Made by a program: the position numbers and the translations under genes. Below, one piece after another: positions 1 through 14,018 of a stretch of DNA of 64,000 nucleotides (positions are counted from its first letter, which is position 1; each line of letters begins with the position of its first letter). Source of the DNA: Pogona vitticeps (lineage: Eukaryota > Chordata > Lepidosauria > Squamata > Agamidae); the NCBI RefSeq assembly GCF_051106095.1, contig NC_135783.1:189028947-189092946 (forward strand), in the 5' to 3' direction. The notes under the pieces were generated by a model. That model ran no database searches. It was not told the DNA's origin and was given only the letters and a program-made list of their open reading frames with translations.

Positions 1-1450
1 TGTGGCATTTTTTTTTCCTCCTGGGTTTCTAAACCAGCTTCATTGATGGAACTCCACTGTAGCAGAGAGGCCTCTTGCTTGGCTCGGAACTGCAAAAAAA
101 AAAAAAAAAAAATGTATCAAATTTTCTATAACTGGATTCTTCTCTTCCCCTGTCCCCCTGATGGATAACTCACAGTCACTATGAAATATATACCAGTCTT
201 AGTAGGGTTCTTTGTTTGTCCGTCTGTCTGTTTGTTCATTCTCACATTTTCTGTTTTGTTTTCATTCTTCATGGGATTCATTTTGACCTCACACTATGGG
301 TGTCCCTATTTTCTGGGTTCATCGGTGATCACTTCTACCTCATTTCTAAGGTTTTGCTACAGATATGGGGGTGAGGAAGAGAGGTGATATGCACCCATCA
401 TTTGGAGTAGGCATAGACACTGTTTCCAGATGAATGTGCAAAAAGGGTTTAATCTGGAGTATTTGTGTAATTATGGAGTAACTCCTCAGGGTGGAGCAAC
501 TGACGTTTGGTATCTGCCATTTGTAGGGTTAAAATAGCTGATTTGAAGAAAATGGAAATCAAAAGTAATAGAGTTGACTCAGCTGTTGGTGCCATAGAAG
601 GAGGCAAATGACAGCTGAACATCACCACCCCAGTCCAATATCTCTCTCGATATGTCCAACCACAGGGAGGGCTTAGACTGAGGTCACCACACACAGGACA
701 TATCCCCTTGCAGCCACTCCACCAATTATTTTGTGTAGGATGATGTGAAAGACCTGTTCCATTGGCCAAAAATCCTGTTACACAGCTTCACACATTGAAC
801 ACGAAGCTATGGATACAGATCTGAAACTCACAGCACAGCATAAATGCAATTCATGAAGCACTTCCGCATGCTTGCTGCACAATGGGTGTAACAGGAGCAG
901 TTGAGTTATGCAGTCCTCATTGTCTGGGTAACATCTAGCACACTTATGATGAACTAACTTTATGTTATGCAGAAACAATGAGGATCTCTGATGTCTAGAC
1001 AGCCTTTTTGTATTCTGGAATACTCTTTTGTTCTTTGTTGCATTCCGCTTAGTTTACTAAATTTTATTGAAATATTACTATCTTACTGGAATTGAGTATC
1101 TGTGTAATGGTGGAAAGATGGTTGTTTTGTGGGCTTGAGTGAATAATGCACACAATTAGGATGTGGTACAAGTCCCTCAGGACACAGCTATTTGTATTCT
1201 TCCCCGTTCATAGGATTTTTTTTTGTTTATTTTACTGATGATCTGGATATGCACAGATAATGTCACACAGAACTGGGGACAGAGCAGGATGAAGTGTCTC
1301 TTAAAAGATGCAGGGCAGATCGACCAGTTATGCCCTTTATTTGAATAGATACCAAATCTGGGGGATTCTGCTATTTTGGATTTTTGTGACTACAATGAAC
1401 ATTATATTCCTCCTTCTTTTCAGCAAAGCTGATATATATACATATTTTGT
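1..1450. other. AT-rich non-coding sequence
   Basis: No gene, RNA or classified repeat recognised. The stretch has a poly-A run near position 93-111 and only short open frames without family motifs or splice context. It ends at a large palindrome. Confidence 0.5.
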
Positions 1451-1557
1451 ACCAACAGGTACAAAACTGGTAATGCAAAAATGTGATTTGCTATGGTTTA
1501 TATCTATTAAACCATAACAAATCACATTTTTGCATTACCAGTTTTGTACCTGTTGGT
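1451..1557. repeat. near-perfect 107-bp palindrome
   Basis: Two 50-base arms (1451-1500 and 1508-1557) are reverse complements with one mismatch that I can see, separated by a 7-base loop (tatctat). The left arm begins accaacaggtacaaaactgg. A transcript from either strand would fold into a long hairpin. No transposon termini or target duplication are evident just outside, although short imperfect pairing (agctga with tcagct) continues further out. It could be a fold-back MITE, a snap-back duplication or a hairpin-RNA source; the sequence alone does not decide. Confidence 0.9.
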
Positions 1558-2358
1558 TTTCTTTTGTCAGCTTCAATATTCCAAAGGAATGGAAATATGT
1601 GTCGTCTGTTTCCTCTTCTTAGTAACACATCTAAAAGTTAGGGTGGAACCTCAGCGCAACTTCCTTACTTTTTCTTTGTTTCATGAAACTAAGAGTAATG
1701 TATCTTACCTGGTGTGTCCTTTTATTGTCATAACAACCCTGTGAGGGGGTAGATTATGCAACTAGCTCTATTAATGAGTCAGAGTTGAGGCTTATGTTTT
1801 TGCTATCATGGTTGCTGTTGCTATTTACATTATTTATTCTTATTTGCTGTTATTAATTATTTTCAAATTTAAGTAAGAAATGGGCCTGTAAGAAGTCAAG
1901 ATTTTTTTTGCCAAATGAGACTTAATATTATTTTCTTAAAATGGTATTTTCCCCCCACACACAAAAAAATCCTTTTTTTCCAAAGAACCAGGGAGTCAGA
2001 AGCTCTGTGGTGATTTCTAGCTCCTATGTGGTAAACTGCTAATTCCCTGTTTGTCTTGAACAACTGCAGGGATTGTATTCCAGACCCTTTTAGAAATATT
2101 CAATAATAATTATGAAAATCATTTGGTTCATATTCTGCTTCCCCAGGTCATACAAAAAACTCTGGGGACCTCATAACTCAAGAACAAAAAAAAAGAGAGA
2201 GTTTGAGTTTCTGTTTTTACAAGTTTTAATGCCTTCATACGTCTGCCTTGCAGTGTGTCTCAATGTCTGGCACAAACAAGATACCACAATGTGTTAAGTT
2301 GACTCAAAATTGTGAAAATACTTTTACTCAGCCCATAATGTCAGAGCTATGTGAAATT

Positions 2359-2359
<1 letters not shown>
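1558..2359. other. non-coding stretch, no recognised feature
   Basis: AT-rich sequence with short homopolymer runs. I see no gene or classifiable repeat. Confidence 0.4.
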
Positions 2360-2423
<64 letters not shown>

Positions 2424-2433
2424 GTGTGTGTGT
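2360..2433. repeat. compound microsatellite (TG)n(TCTG)n(TG)n
   Basis: About 18 TG units, then about six TCTG units, then a short TG run. The open frames crossing it on both strands (Cys-Val on plus, Thr-His on minus) are products of the repeat, not genes. Confidence 0.95.
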
Positions 2434-2577
2434 AAAGCAATATTTTTGTTCCCACCACCACCAATGCCACTGGTGCGCTATCTCGCCCTGAGCACATTGA
2501 CAGCATTTGTCAAATTGCTAAGGAGGTGAAGGTGGATTTCATGTCTTTAAAGAAATAAAAATACAAATGAATGGTCT

Positions 2578-2760
2578 GTGCTCCACTCCCAGGGAGAGGC
2601 CATTTTGATTACTGCCATTGATGTTGTTAACAGCACACTTTTTGTTGTTGGCAATGTGGGCAACAAATTGTGCAGTGATATTAGGCCGTTTCTTGGCATT
2701 TTGAATCATAAAAATAAAGCTCCAATGTCTGACATTTATAAACCAGTGGTGATTTGTCTC
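2578..2760 (+). repeat. unclassified interspersed repeat, fragment
   Basis: This stretch aligns by eye with 47090-47275. Shared blocks include cttggcattttgaa and ataaaccag, and the order of blocks is conserved with many differences. Two diverged copies 44 kb apart indicate an old dispersed repeat. No terminal structure or coding motif let me name the family. Confidence 0.55.
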
Positions 2761-2821
2761 TTCTTTTTTGGAAGAATTGAATTTTCTGGCTTTTTAAAAT
2801 AGAAATTTAAGCATAAATGTA

Positions 2822-3163
2822 TGGGACGTGGTGGTGCTGCGGGTTAAACCCCAGAAGCCTCTGGTGCTGCAAGGTCAGAGGACCAGCAGTCCTAAGATCG
2901 AATCCACACAACAGAGTGAGCTCTTGTTGCTTGTCCCAGCTCTTGCCAACCTAGCAGTTTGAAAACATGCAAATGCGAGTAGATAAACAGGTACCACCAC
3001 AGTGGGAAGGTAATGGCATTCCGTGTCTAGTTGCACTGGCCACGTGACCATGGAAACTGTCTTTGGACAAACGCTGGCTCTACAGCCTGGAAATGGGGAT
3101 GAGCACCGCCCCCTAGAGTCGGACACGACTGGACTAACTGCCAAGGGGAACTTTTACCTTTTT
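2822..3163 (+). mobile_element. Sauria-type SINE (tRNA head, BovB-like tail)
   Basis: The 5' end (gggacgtggtggtgctgcgg) resembles a tRNA A box, followed about 60 bases later by a B-box-like agatcgaatcc. The body holds ccaacctagcagtttgaaaa and gcaaatgcgagtagataaa. The 3' end reads gagtcggacacgactgga, which resembles the 3' tail of BovB LINEs. In established knowledge this combination defines Sauria SINEs, mobilised by BovB in lepidosaurs. Several CpG-type differences from the 56.5-kb copy suggest moderate age. No clear target duplication seen. Confidence 0.85.
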
Positions 3164-4222
3164 AAAACATACATATACTACACACAAATTCCAACAGAAA
3201 CTGCCTTTGTGTAAGAATCATCTGGTGCTAGAGGATCTCAGAAAAGGAGCACATTATCTGTACTGTGGTTGCTGGGAGAGGACAGAAGCAAAAGGATTTG
3301 GGATGTGGCTTCAGAAACAATTCTGAAGAGTTGTCTTGGACATAATTAAATGGTGGAATAAAAGTGTGAGTCAGTGCAACACATGCAATGGAGAAGTATT
3401 CACACCCTTTAATTTCTTGGGTAAACTAATGTTGCCGTGTTCACTCCACAGAATGCACACTAGAAAGGTATCTTCCTATTTCCAAATCCTTTACTTGAGG
3501 TAGGCCACCTAAGGAAAAAAAGTTATATCAGACCAGAATTTCTATGAACATATTATGTGCAAGTTTACCAAAATATGTCCCCTTGCCTTTTGAAATTGAA
3601 AAAAATGGGAAAGCTCTTAGTTAGCAAAGATTGCCACTAGAAACTAAGGTCAAAATCATCCATACTATGTAAAAGAAATACAGTGAAGAAAGACAAGGAC
3701 TAAAATCAACTCATTTCAAATGTGGTGTTGAAGGAGAGACTTACAGATACCACAGATAGCCAGAAAAGCAGAAAATCAGGTGCTCAATCAAGTCAAGCCT
3801 GAATTCTCACTAGAGCAAAAATTAGTACCTATACTGGGGTTATCCTATCACACACATATAATGAAAACACAAAACTACCCAACAAAGACAATATTGCTTG
3901 GAAAATTCAGGTGGGGGGGGCAGTAGGAAAAGACAAAGAACTCACACAAGACAGATAGCCTCAATAAAGGAAGCCACTGCTGTTAGTTTGTAAAACCTAA
4001 GCAGAACTTAATGGAAAATATAATATTGCTAGGAAGGACAGGAGCGGAGAGAAAGAGAAAACAACCTAACAGAAGATGTTGTTGGTTTGCACGATCTGAG
4101 CAGAGTTATTAATGACAGGATATTTCGGAGGTCATTAACTCAGATAGTCACCACATACCAGAAGTGACTGAATGGCACCAACATCTTTGGAGGATTTTTT
4201 TTCTTAATTACCAGAAAATTGT
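3164..4222. other. non-coding stretch, no recognised feature
   Basis: A-rich, low-GC sequence without gene signals or repeat ends that I can identify. Confidence 0.4.
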
Positions 4223-4230
4223 ATAGTGAT

Positions 4231-5057
4231 TAGAGATGGGCACAAATAAAAAAACGAATTGCAAAATTCATCAAAACCCACTAATTCATAAAGTCAGAAG
4301 CGACGCCCCCCGGCAAATGTGAATTGATGGATTTTCTGAGATTTTTGATTAGTTGATTCATTGAGTTATGAAACAGCCCCCCCCCAGCAACTAGAGACAA
4401 CAAAATCACAAAGAAGCTTCCCTTGACTCTCTTCTTTGAGGTTTTGGACATCTGAGTTATACACCACAATGAGGAGGCTCCAGGAAAGTTCCTAGAGAAA
4501 CCAAAAATACAGAGAAGATTTTCTCAACTGTCCTCTACAGTCTCTCCACGTTTGGTGAATACTGGGTTTCAGACATCCAAGTTATACACCCACAAAGTGG
4601 GTCCCTCCAGGAAAGTACCCTTTAGCAGCTGACTTGGGGGAAATTCTAGCACTGCTGCAAGCCAGCTCTAAAGGGCACTTTCCGGGGGGGGGGACACTTT
4701 GTGGGCGTAACTCAAAACCCAAACTTCACCAAACTTGGCGCAATTTTAGAGGAAATTTGGGAGACACTTCTCTGCACTTTTGGTGTCACTTGGTGCTGGG
4801 AGGAACCCAATTTGTGGGTGTATAACGTGGATATCTAAAACTTGCAGGGTTTGCAGTGGAGAGTCAAGGAAAGCTTCTCTGCAGTTCTGATGTCACTTGG
4901 TGCCGGGGGGGCATTTGATAGCATTTTAAATTCAAGATGAATCAATGAATTGATTCGACAATTCATAAATAAATCATAAATTTGCGATTCATGATTTGTC
5001 AAACTTAACAAATTACAATGACAAATCACTTTTTTTTTCAATTTGTGCCTATCTCCA
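4231..5057. mobile_element. hAT-like MITE, TAGAGATGG group
   Basis: The left end is tagagatgggcacaaat and the right end is the imperfect complement atttgtgcctatctcca. Flanking octamers atagtgat (4223-4230) and atagtgac (5058-5065) match at 7 of 8 bases, the 8-bp target duplication expected of hAT elements. The interior holds several inverted blocks around runs of C, and stretches such as cttcccttgactctc that recur in the 16.3-kb copy. No transposase coding is seen, so it is non-autonomous. Confidence 0.75.
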
Positions 5058-5065
5058 ATAGTGAC

Positions 5066-6349
5066 AAGATGGGCAGAAAGGTGGAAACTATGACAAGATA
5101 TAAGCAGAAGCTCTCCTAACATTGAGTAAGGCCATCAACGGCCAAAAAAAGAAAAAAAAAGTAATTTCACAGCTTAAATGTGTTTTGCCCAAATTTTCTG
5201 AATTGCCTTGTAGAGTGTTGATTTGCTCTGCTGCAGAATAACATCACCACAATTTCATGCAGTGATAATCTCACCAATGATTCTATACATTCATTATGGA
5301 TTTTCCTAGTGGATGTAAACTGTGTTTGTTCTTAACGATCCTTGTCTTCAGGAAAACACTTTTAATCTACAGTAGAAGAGATTGGACAACATTGGGGGGG
5401 GGGGAAGGAATTGTATGAAGCTTTACAATCACAATGCACAATGTAAGAATAAGAATACATTTTGTCTCTGAAAAATGTGCCAGTGAGGCTTAAAGGTGCT
5501 TAACTTGGCTTGAATTATGTGAGATAACTAAATGGGATGCCATGATTGAATTCTAAAGTGAGGTTTCATCAAAAGGAGGTAGAGGAAATCACAGACAGAG
5601 GTCAGAGAGAGAGATAGAGAAATTTCATAGCAAGTCATTGCAAAACATTAAAATTGATCTTGGTTGGCTCATACCTTACAGCAACATATTATAACATCAG
5701 ATTTATGAAACTGAGTGGTAACATTTGTAATGCCTTGAAACCACATTTCTACAGAGTAGAGTTACAAATTATAGGCAGCTGATTTGGGTTTTAATCCCAG
5801 AGAATAGCATCGTTATGTAAATGTGATTCATTCTCCTGCATTTACATCAAAGTCTCGGTCTGTTGTCTGAAATTCCATTGCAAGTATTCTATTTTATATG
5901 GCCAAGTCGCCCTGCTGTTGTCTGTGTATTTATTTGATCAGTGAGCTGTGTAGAGGCCGGGGGAATAATTTTTTTCTGGATAATGATCTGGTATATTTAA
6001 AACACTGTAAAATAATGACACATTATTAGTATTAGAATTCATTATTCTACATCATACTTACAAGGGAGTAAGCCTCTGTGAATGTTGGGGAACATTCTAA
6101 TGAATAGAAATGCAAAGGATGACACTGTAAATTGTTAAAATCATCAGGGAAAGACAGTGCCATCTCATCTGAAAATATGGCCCAAATCATTTTGTTTAGG
6201 GCTTGGCTAGATAACCAAATCGTATTGGCCTAAACAGGGTTGTTTAAGGTTGCATAGAGTTGCAAACTTTGTATCCACATGCAAAATTCAGGTAGTTTCA
6301 GGTTAGGAAACCACACAGCACCTTAAGCAACTCTATTTGACTCATTTCC
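5066..6349. other. AT-rich non-coding sequence
   Basis: No gene or classifiable repeat recognised. A short G run (5394-5404) and an (ga)n-like patch near 5600 are the only low-complexity features. Confidence 0.4.
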
Positions 6350-6357
6350 TTTTAAAG

Positions 6358-7668
<1,311 letters not shown>

Positions 7669-7676
7669 TTTTAAAG

Positions 7677-10244
7677 AGAAAGAAAATAAAAGCAAGCAAA
7701 GAAAGAAAGAAAGATCGTCCTCCTTGTATCAACCCTTGCTTGTGTAGATCCATGTCTCCTCTTCCTTCTGGGAGGAAGCTTTCAATTTTTAATTTTTCCC
7801 CCCTAAAGGGGAAGTTTTGAGTAGCATCCTACAAGGCTTAAGAAAAACAGCAAACTTTTCCTTTCTCTCTTTCCCCCTCCACAGAGGAGAAGATGAATCT
7901 TTCAGTTTCCCAATATTGTGTGTGACTTCAGTTGTTTATTTAAGACACTGAATAATATTGGGAAATTAAATTCACTTTGGTTCAATTCCAGTAAGCACAC
8001 ATGATGGAAAAGAACCAAAGCAGAGTGATCCTCCCCACACATAAAAAACCATAGCCCCTGACAGGAAGCCAAAACATTGTGGGTGGGAATGCATGAGAGG
8101 AAGGCTGGTCCATGGTGGAATTTATGTTGTGTGGTCACATACAACGTAATGAGTGAACCAGCTCATTCCCAAGAACAGATCAAATAGTGGGGAAAATTCT
8201 CATCTAACTGCATTCAGTGTTGTAAATCACACTAAAGTAGGCTCATTGTATCAATAGGGCTCTACTGAGTCAACTACTGCATTATTTCAATTGATTCAAA
8301 TGACTCTAAACTACTTGCAACATATTATGCTAAAGTCAGTCACAGTTAGAGTAGGCTGATTTGAGTCAATGGAGCTTAAATATGAGTTGACTCACTCAAT
8401 CCCCTGTTGTTCCAATGAGACTATTCTAGTGTGATTTACTATGCTAAACAGCAGGATTTGGGCCTGTGAATTTTACTGTGTCATAACCTTGTAGGGATTT
8501 AGCCATTCCTGACCTATGAATGGAACAGAAGGGGTACTCTCCCCCCACCCCAATTTTTGTGCTAAGGCAACACCTTGATCCATGAATTGTTCCAGATGCA
8601 ACTAATTAGAGAGAGAGAGAGAGAATCCCTTCCTTCAAGTTAGAAAAAAACAAGGAGAAACGAATCACCAGTTCCTCATCTTACAGTTACGTTTGTTAGC
8701 TGCCTTGGAGAGCCAAACTAGCTTTCTATAACCTGATATTCTCTGAATGTGTTAAACTGCTGTTTATAGCTGTGAAGCTGTGTGGAAATAGAGAAAGCTG
8801 AAAGAGGTAATAGGAATATAAACCTATAATATAAGAAACCAGTAAACAATTGATTACATACTTAAGCTCAAATAGGGTAGAACAGAATGGCAGGACAGAT
8901 TCGAATGGACCAGGTTAAAGACTGAGGGGGGAAAATGTTCAATTCACTGTTTAATAGGAACTTTCTAGAGTTTCCAAGTGTCTGTAAATTCAATTGGAAG
9001 AACTCATCTTCTTTTGAAAAAAAAGAAAAATTGTACAGGGAGGGAATTGAAACTAAGAGAACCCATTATTTAAGTGTTTGGCTCTTAAACGTATGCCTAT
9101 GCATCGCACGTTTATGGCAATGAATTAGGACCATCCTGATTTGCAAATGTTTCATGACGTGGTGGTACAATATAGTACTCTGGAATAGCTGTGCCAATTG
9201 AATCAGGCTGCTACAGATTAGAAATTTGCACTCCAGGCAGGGGGCAGGAGGATGGGTCTCCCTGCATGACGGCACAGTTGTTAGCCAAGCGGAAAGACAG
9301 CAGAGCTCCAGATGCCATTGTCAGGAAGAGCGGGACCTTTGGAGCACCGGAACCCTCAATAGGTCTAGCTGGGATGTGAATATTTGTATTCATTTACGAA
9401 TATCCCCATTTATACTGCGGATGCTGGATCTTTTCCCCAGGTTCCTTTCCTTTCTAGTACGAACTTTGAAAAATTCACACTGTTTTGCCTCAGTCTGATA
9501 GAAAGACCTTAAGATTAAACATCTGAATATAGGAGAAAGCAGAACAGACAGATCTGTCCATCCTTTGGCCAAAGATGGCCAGGTACCATTTTCATCTCTA
9601 GAAAGCTGATCCTGAGTATGGGAAGGAATGTGCCATAAAGTCAGCAGACCACAGGAGTCTGGCTCACATTTTTGCAACATGTGCTGAGTTGGTGTGTAAG
9701 CCAAACACTTGCAGTGGGGGAAGATAAGGCATCTGTCTTCTTCTCACATTATGTGGGTCTTTCTCCTGGGACAGATGAATCAGCTGCTTGGAGCTGAGTG
9801 ATTCCTTTCATCAGGTTTCTAAGCACGCACTGAGCCCGTGGAAGAATAATGATTGGTGTGTACGTATGTGTGTGGAGGATGTGTGAAATCAGAAATATTA
9901 TGTACTTTCCCTTGTGGGTTTTGAAAAAAAAAAGTCTTTGTTCTTCTAGAGGAACCAAATATAGCTCATACCGGTGAATCATATGTGTGAAAGTGATGGC
10001 ATAGAAATGTAGAGGGATGGTCTTCCTTGTCATTGTTCTCCCTCCTCCTCTGCAAGGAGATGAAAAAACTAGTAAGAGAATTAATCACCTTAAAAGGAAA
10101 CTTAGATAAAGACCATAAAATATTGACTTTGAAAGAATTTATTGTACCTTACAAAGCAGCCTTTCCATACTTTGAGGCCCTCAGAATATTGGACCAGAAC
10201 CCCCACCATCTGCTTGTGCTGGATATATCACTTGTCATTCCAAC
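7677..10244. other. non-coding stretch, no recognised gene
   Basis: Mixed AT-rich DNA with a short (ga)n run near 8610-8623. The open frames around 9.2-9.7 kb overlap one another on both strands and lack conserved motifs or splice signals, so I do not call a gene. Confidence 0.4.
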
Positions 10245-10471
10245 TAGAGATGACACAGACCATGAGTTTCGTGATTCGTACGGGTTTGTTTATTGGCTGA
10301 ACAAGCCCCACCTTCTCTGATGGGCACCCACTCAGAAGCAGTGGCTTGTCTTACCTGCCCCACTTCCTCTGGGCTGCCTCTGAATGGGTGCCCACTGGGG
10401 TTCTGAAGTGCTGAACCTCTGTTCAACTAGTAAATGAACAGACACAAACCAATGGTTAATGCCCATCTCTA
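10245..10471. mobile_element. hAT-like MITE, TAGAGATGG group, short copy
   Basis: Left end tagagatgacacagacca, right end taatgcccatctcta: the outer bases are imperfect inverted repeats of the same group as 4231-5057. The flanks (attccaac before, gttccttc after) are not a clean duplication. The interior differs from the 4.2-kb copy, with gggcacccac and gggtgcccac as a partial internal inverted pair. Confidence 0.6.
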
Positions 10472-13205
10472 GTTCCTTCCAACACATCAGGCTGTGCACA
10501 GCAGTCTGGTATGATTATTCTTAATTTGCAAAAAGCAGGTAATTTGTCTCAGAACTAATTGATTTACAACTTGAGATGTAATTCATACCCGCTGAGATAG
10601 GAACAGGTAAAATGTTTTTATTGGAACATAAGTTCCACCAGTTCAACTTAACATAAGCAGTATTAGTGGATCATGGGAGTTAATGTGCAACAACGTCAGG
10701 AGCACACATGTGCCTCATCCCCGATCAGGAAGAGATGCAGCTTATTTTCTTCAACCTCACTCCTAAATTGTTGATTATTAACTAATCAGCCATACAACTG
10801 AAGGATAAAATATGGGAAGGTAGCACAACGATTATCAAATAAGACAGCAACATCATCTCTCCATTAGGTCCTGGGAGGTGGTTGGACATTTGCTTCAAGA
10901 CTGTTGGCTGAGACTTCTGGGAGCTGAAGTTCAGCCAGATGTGAGGAATCCAAATTTGGAAGCTACTAAAAAGGAAGCTTCTCAAATGGAATAAATGAGT
11001 GACTGATGAATAGATGAAATGTATAATAATAAAATTTAAAAATCCTGAATTTTTATAAAGATTGATTTCCTTGATTGAGTAGCTAATTATGTCTGAGCCG
11101 ATATTTTAAAAGGTGGCCAATTTACTTGTTAATTATATATATGCTATTTTTTGGGAACACAAACATGATTCTACTTTACCTATTTAGACATAGATTAGAG
11201 ATAAATTGAGGCTAGTGCTTTCTTTCTAGAAAAAATGATTGGTACCTCAGCTCTGGCATGGTGAAAAGTTATTAATCTTGTGTTTTTCTACCTTGTTATG
11301 CTGGTAGCAACATTTCACATGAGGAGGAAGCTAGAAATTCTCATCTGCAGCTTTATGTGAGGGAAAGAAAAGTTGAATAGCTCCTAATATTTATCTTACA
11401 CAATGACTTCATTGCAAATATACAACCAATCAGATGGGAGAGGGAGTTTTAGAATGGTAGTTTAATTACCTGATCAGACTTGGTTATGGAAGCAACCAGA
11501 CAGACTGAGCTTCGAGGTGGTCACTCAGACAGAACTCATTTCTGCATGTTCATTAGGTTGAGGAAAGGTTCTAGACATAGCTAGGAGTACTTTAGGAAAT
11601 GTTACTAAAATAGATAACCATTCTAGGAAAAAGCTGGCTTTTGAGCACTTCATTGTGTGCTGTTTAGGCTGGTACTTTGAATCCATATACAGTTTGGGGC
11701 CTTTAACTAGAGAAGTACAAAGATCCATCCCACATGGAGTATTTTGAGAAATACACTTTTGTCTCAATTCTAGAACCTGTCTCAATTTACTACAATTATA
11801 CCTAAGCAAGTGGCTTAAAGGAAATCTTTAAATATCAAATGTCACCAGTTCTGACTTAACATTCCCAACATGATAAACTGCTGTTATTTACCACAGTAAA
11901 CAAAGTGAAAGTGTAAAGTTTTGATCACACGTGGTCGCTCTCTATCATATCACTAACCTGTCAGGTTCAGTGAGGGAGTATCACATGAGGGGGGAAAAAT
12001 CTACAAATTCAGATCCTCCCTTAGGCAAAATTAAGCAGCAGCATCTAACTCATCAGAGTTGCCGTGTGTGATATGGAGATATCTGAGGCAGTTCAGCTAA
12101 TCCACATTTTCTGGAATTCATCATTTTTGAGTCCTCACTTGGGGTTTCCCATATAGGCAAGTTATGATCATGTATGTAGCACAAGGAGAGAGAGAGAGAG
12201 AAGACAAAAGAAGACGAAGATTTGCATAAAATCTGTATGTGCTAATATGGAGGTGCTGGTGCATCTTTAGAAACAACAGTAACTTAAGAACACTACAATG
12301 CATCTCATCACATTATAGTGAGAAGACAGTGGTTTTTGCGCCTGCTCACCTGCTCAGTTTGCTATCCAGGTGCTGTTGCCTAGAAACTCCGAGCCATTGA
12401 TCTCACTTGTTGTGGGTCTTTTTAATCTTTAAACCAGGCGTCGTTATACAACTGCTCAAACCGAAGATGTTTTTCAAACAGAAAATTCTCCTCTCTTAAG
12501 GTAGAACATATGCCACCCTAGCATGCAATCCACGGAGCAAGAAGGAGTTAATATTCTCTCTCCTGATGTTCAGTATTATTGCCCTGCTTTTTGTAAGAAA
12601 GAAACATGATTATTTCCAAACACAGACGTCAAAACTGTGATGAAGCCAGATTCCTTCATTTAGTCCTTCTCTAGCCAATGAATGGAGCCAAGCTGATTAT
12701 TCTCCAGGCATGATCTTCCTCCTGGTCAAAGTTCATCAAGCTTCATTCTCTCTCATCCTTTAAGAGGATGCTGAACACATGATTGTTTCACAAACCATTC
12801 AAAGGCGACTTCTTTTTATATTTTATATATTTATTAAATATTCGTCCCTTCATATTTGTGGGTTCCAGGGACCCCGATGAATAAGAAGGGATGAATATTG
12901 CCCCATTTTTATTAGTCCCCCCCCCATAGTAGTTTATTGGTAGAAGCAAGAAGAATTGAGTATATCTCAATTCACACTAGGCCTTCTCTTCACATTAGAC
13001 CTTTGATGCATTTCAAAATCTTTTTGGTATCTCACCTGGCTATTTTTCTGGAAGCTAGGTTTGGGAGAATCACCTATATAGCATGTCCATATCTGGCTTT
13101 TCTGCTACCAGTTTAGGTTTTAGATGTTTTGACAGATTATTCCTAAAACACTACTTTGGAGGTGAGTCTCAGCTCCACCTGAAAAAGTCCCTGCCTGCCT
13201 GAAGG
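10472..13205. other. non-coding stretch, traces of old repeats
   Basis: No gene recognised. Around 10860-10975 a patch (cttctgggagctgaagttca) resembles the arm of common palindromic hAT MITEs, but ends are not visible. A short (ga)n lies near 12186-12201. Confidence 0.4.
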
Positions 13206-13213
13206 ATCAGCAC

Positions 13214-14010
13214 TAGAGATGGGGGTACAGTGGTGCCCTGCATAGTGACGTTAATCCATTCCGGATTAATCATCGCTATCCGGAAACATCGCAATGTGGG
13301 GGGGAACCCCATAAAAACGCATTAAACTTTGTTTAATGTGTTCCTATGGGGCGAAAACTCACCGTTATGCGAAGATCCTCCATAGTGCCGCCATTTTCGC
13401 CACCTTGGTAAGCAAGGAAATCGCGAAAAATGGTTGCGGCAGCCATTTTGGGCACCCAGCGGCCATTTTGGAACCGCCGATCAGCTGTTCCGCAAACATC
13501 ACAATGTGAAGATGGGTAAGCGAAATGCTTGCCGATCATCGCAATGCGATGTTTAGGCTATTAAAACATCGCAATGCGATCACATTAGCGGTCCCAAAAA
13601 TAGATCGCTATGCGGATTCATCATTAAACGTCATTATGCGATGTACCACTGTATTCATATTCGTATTTGCATATGAATATCCCCTCACAAGTGGAAATAA
13701 TGTGGGTCCGGCCCCATGGGGCCAGACTGTCAGCTCACCATTCCACCGCTGAAGCGAGCTTAATGGAGACTTCCTATCGCGCTGTTGTCTACAATTGATT
13801 AGCCACTCCTGGCAGGAGGCGGGATGACACGCCCCTCTGCCAGATTGCAGAGCGGCTAATCTATTGCAGATAATGTCATGATAGGAAGGCTCTGTCAATC
13901 TCACGTCAGCGGCGGAATGGTGAGTGGACAGTATGGCCCCATGGGGCTGGACCCTTGTTATTTCCACCTGTGGAGGATATTCATATTTGTATACGAATAC
14001 CCCGTCTCTA
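13214..14010. mobile_element. hAT-like MITE, TAGAGATGG group, carrying a nested insertion
   Basis: It begins tagagatggggg and ends taccccgtctcta. Flanking octamers atcagcac (13206-13213) and gtcagcac (14011-14018) match at 7 of 8. Long inverted arms are seen inside: ggtccggccccatggggcc near 13708 pairs with ggccccatggggctggaccc near 13933, and cgtatttgcatatgaatatc pairs with the sequence near 13977. A TA-flanked MITE is inserted at its left end. Without that insert the element is about 371 bp. Confidence 0.78.
13228..13651. mobile_element. nested TA-flanked MITE (Tc1/mariner-like, tentative)
   Basis: It begins cagtggtgccctgcatag and ends tatgcgatgtaccactg, with TA on both sides (13226-13227 and 13652-13653). 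Removing it restores the gggggtattc start seen in the related hAT MITE copy at 63.6 kb, which supports its borders. The inside is CpG-rich with many catcgcaatgcgatg-like short palindromes. No transposase. The superfamily rests only on the TA duplication. Confidence 0.75.
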
Positions 14011-14018
14011 GTCAGCAC

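Noticed and set aside
2248-2529. Cys/Val-rich 93-codon frame
   Set aside because: Most of it is translation of a TG/TCTG microsatellite.
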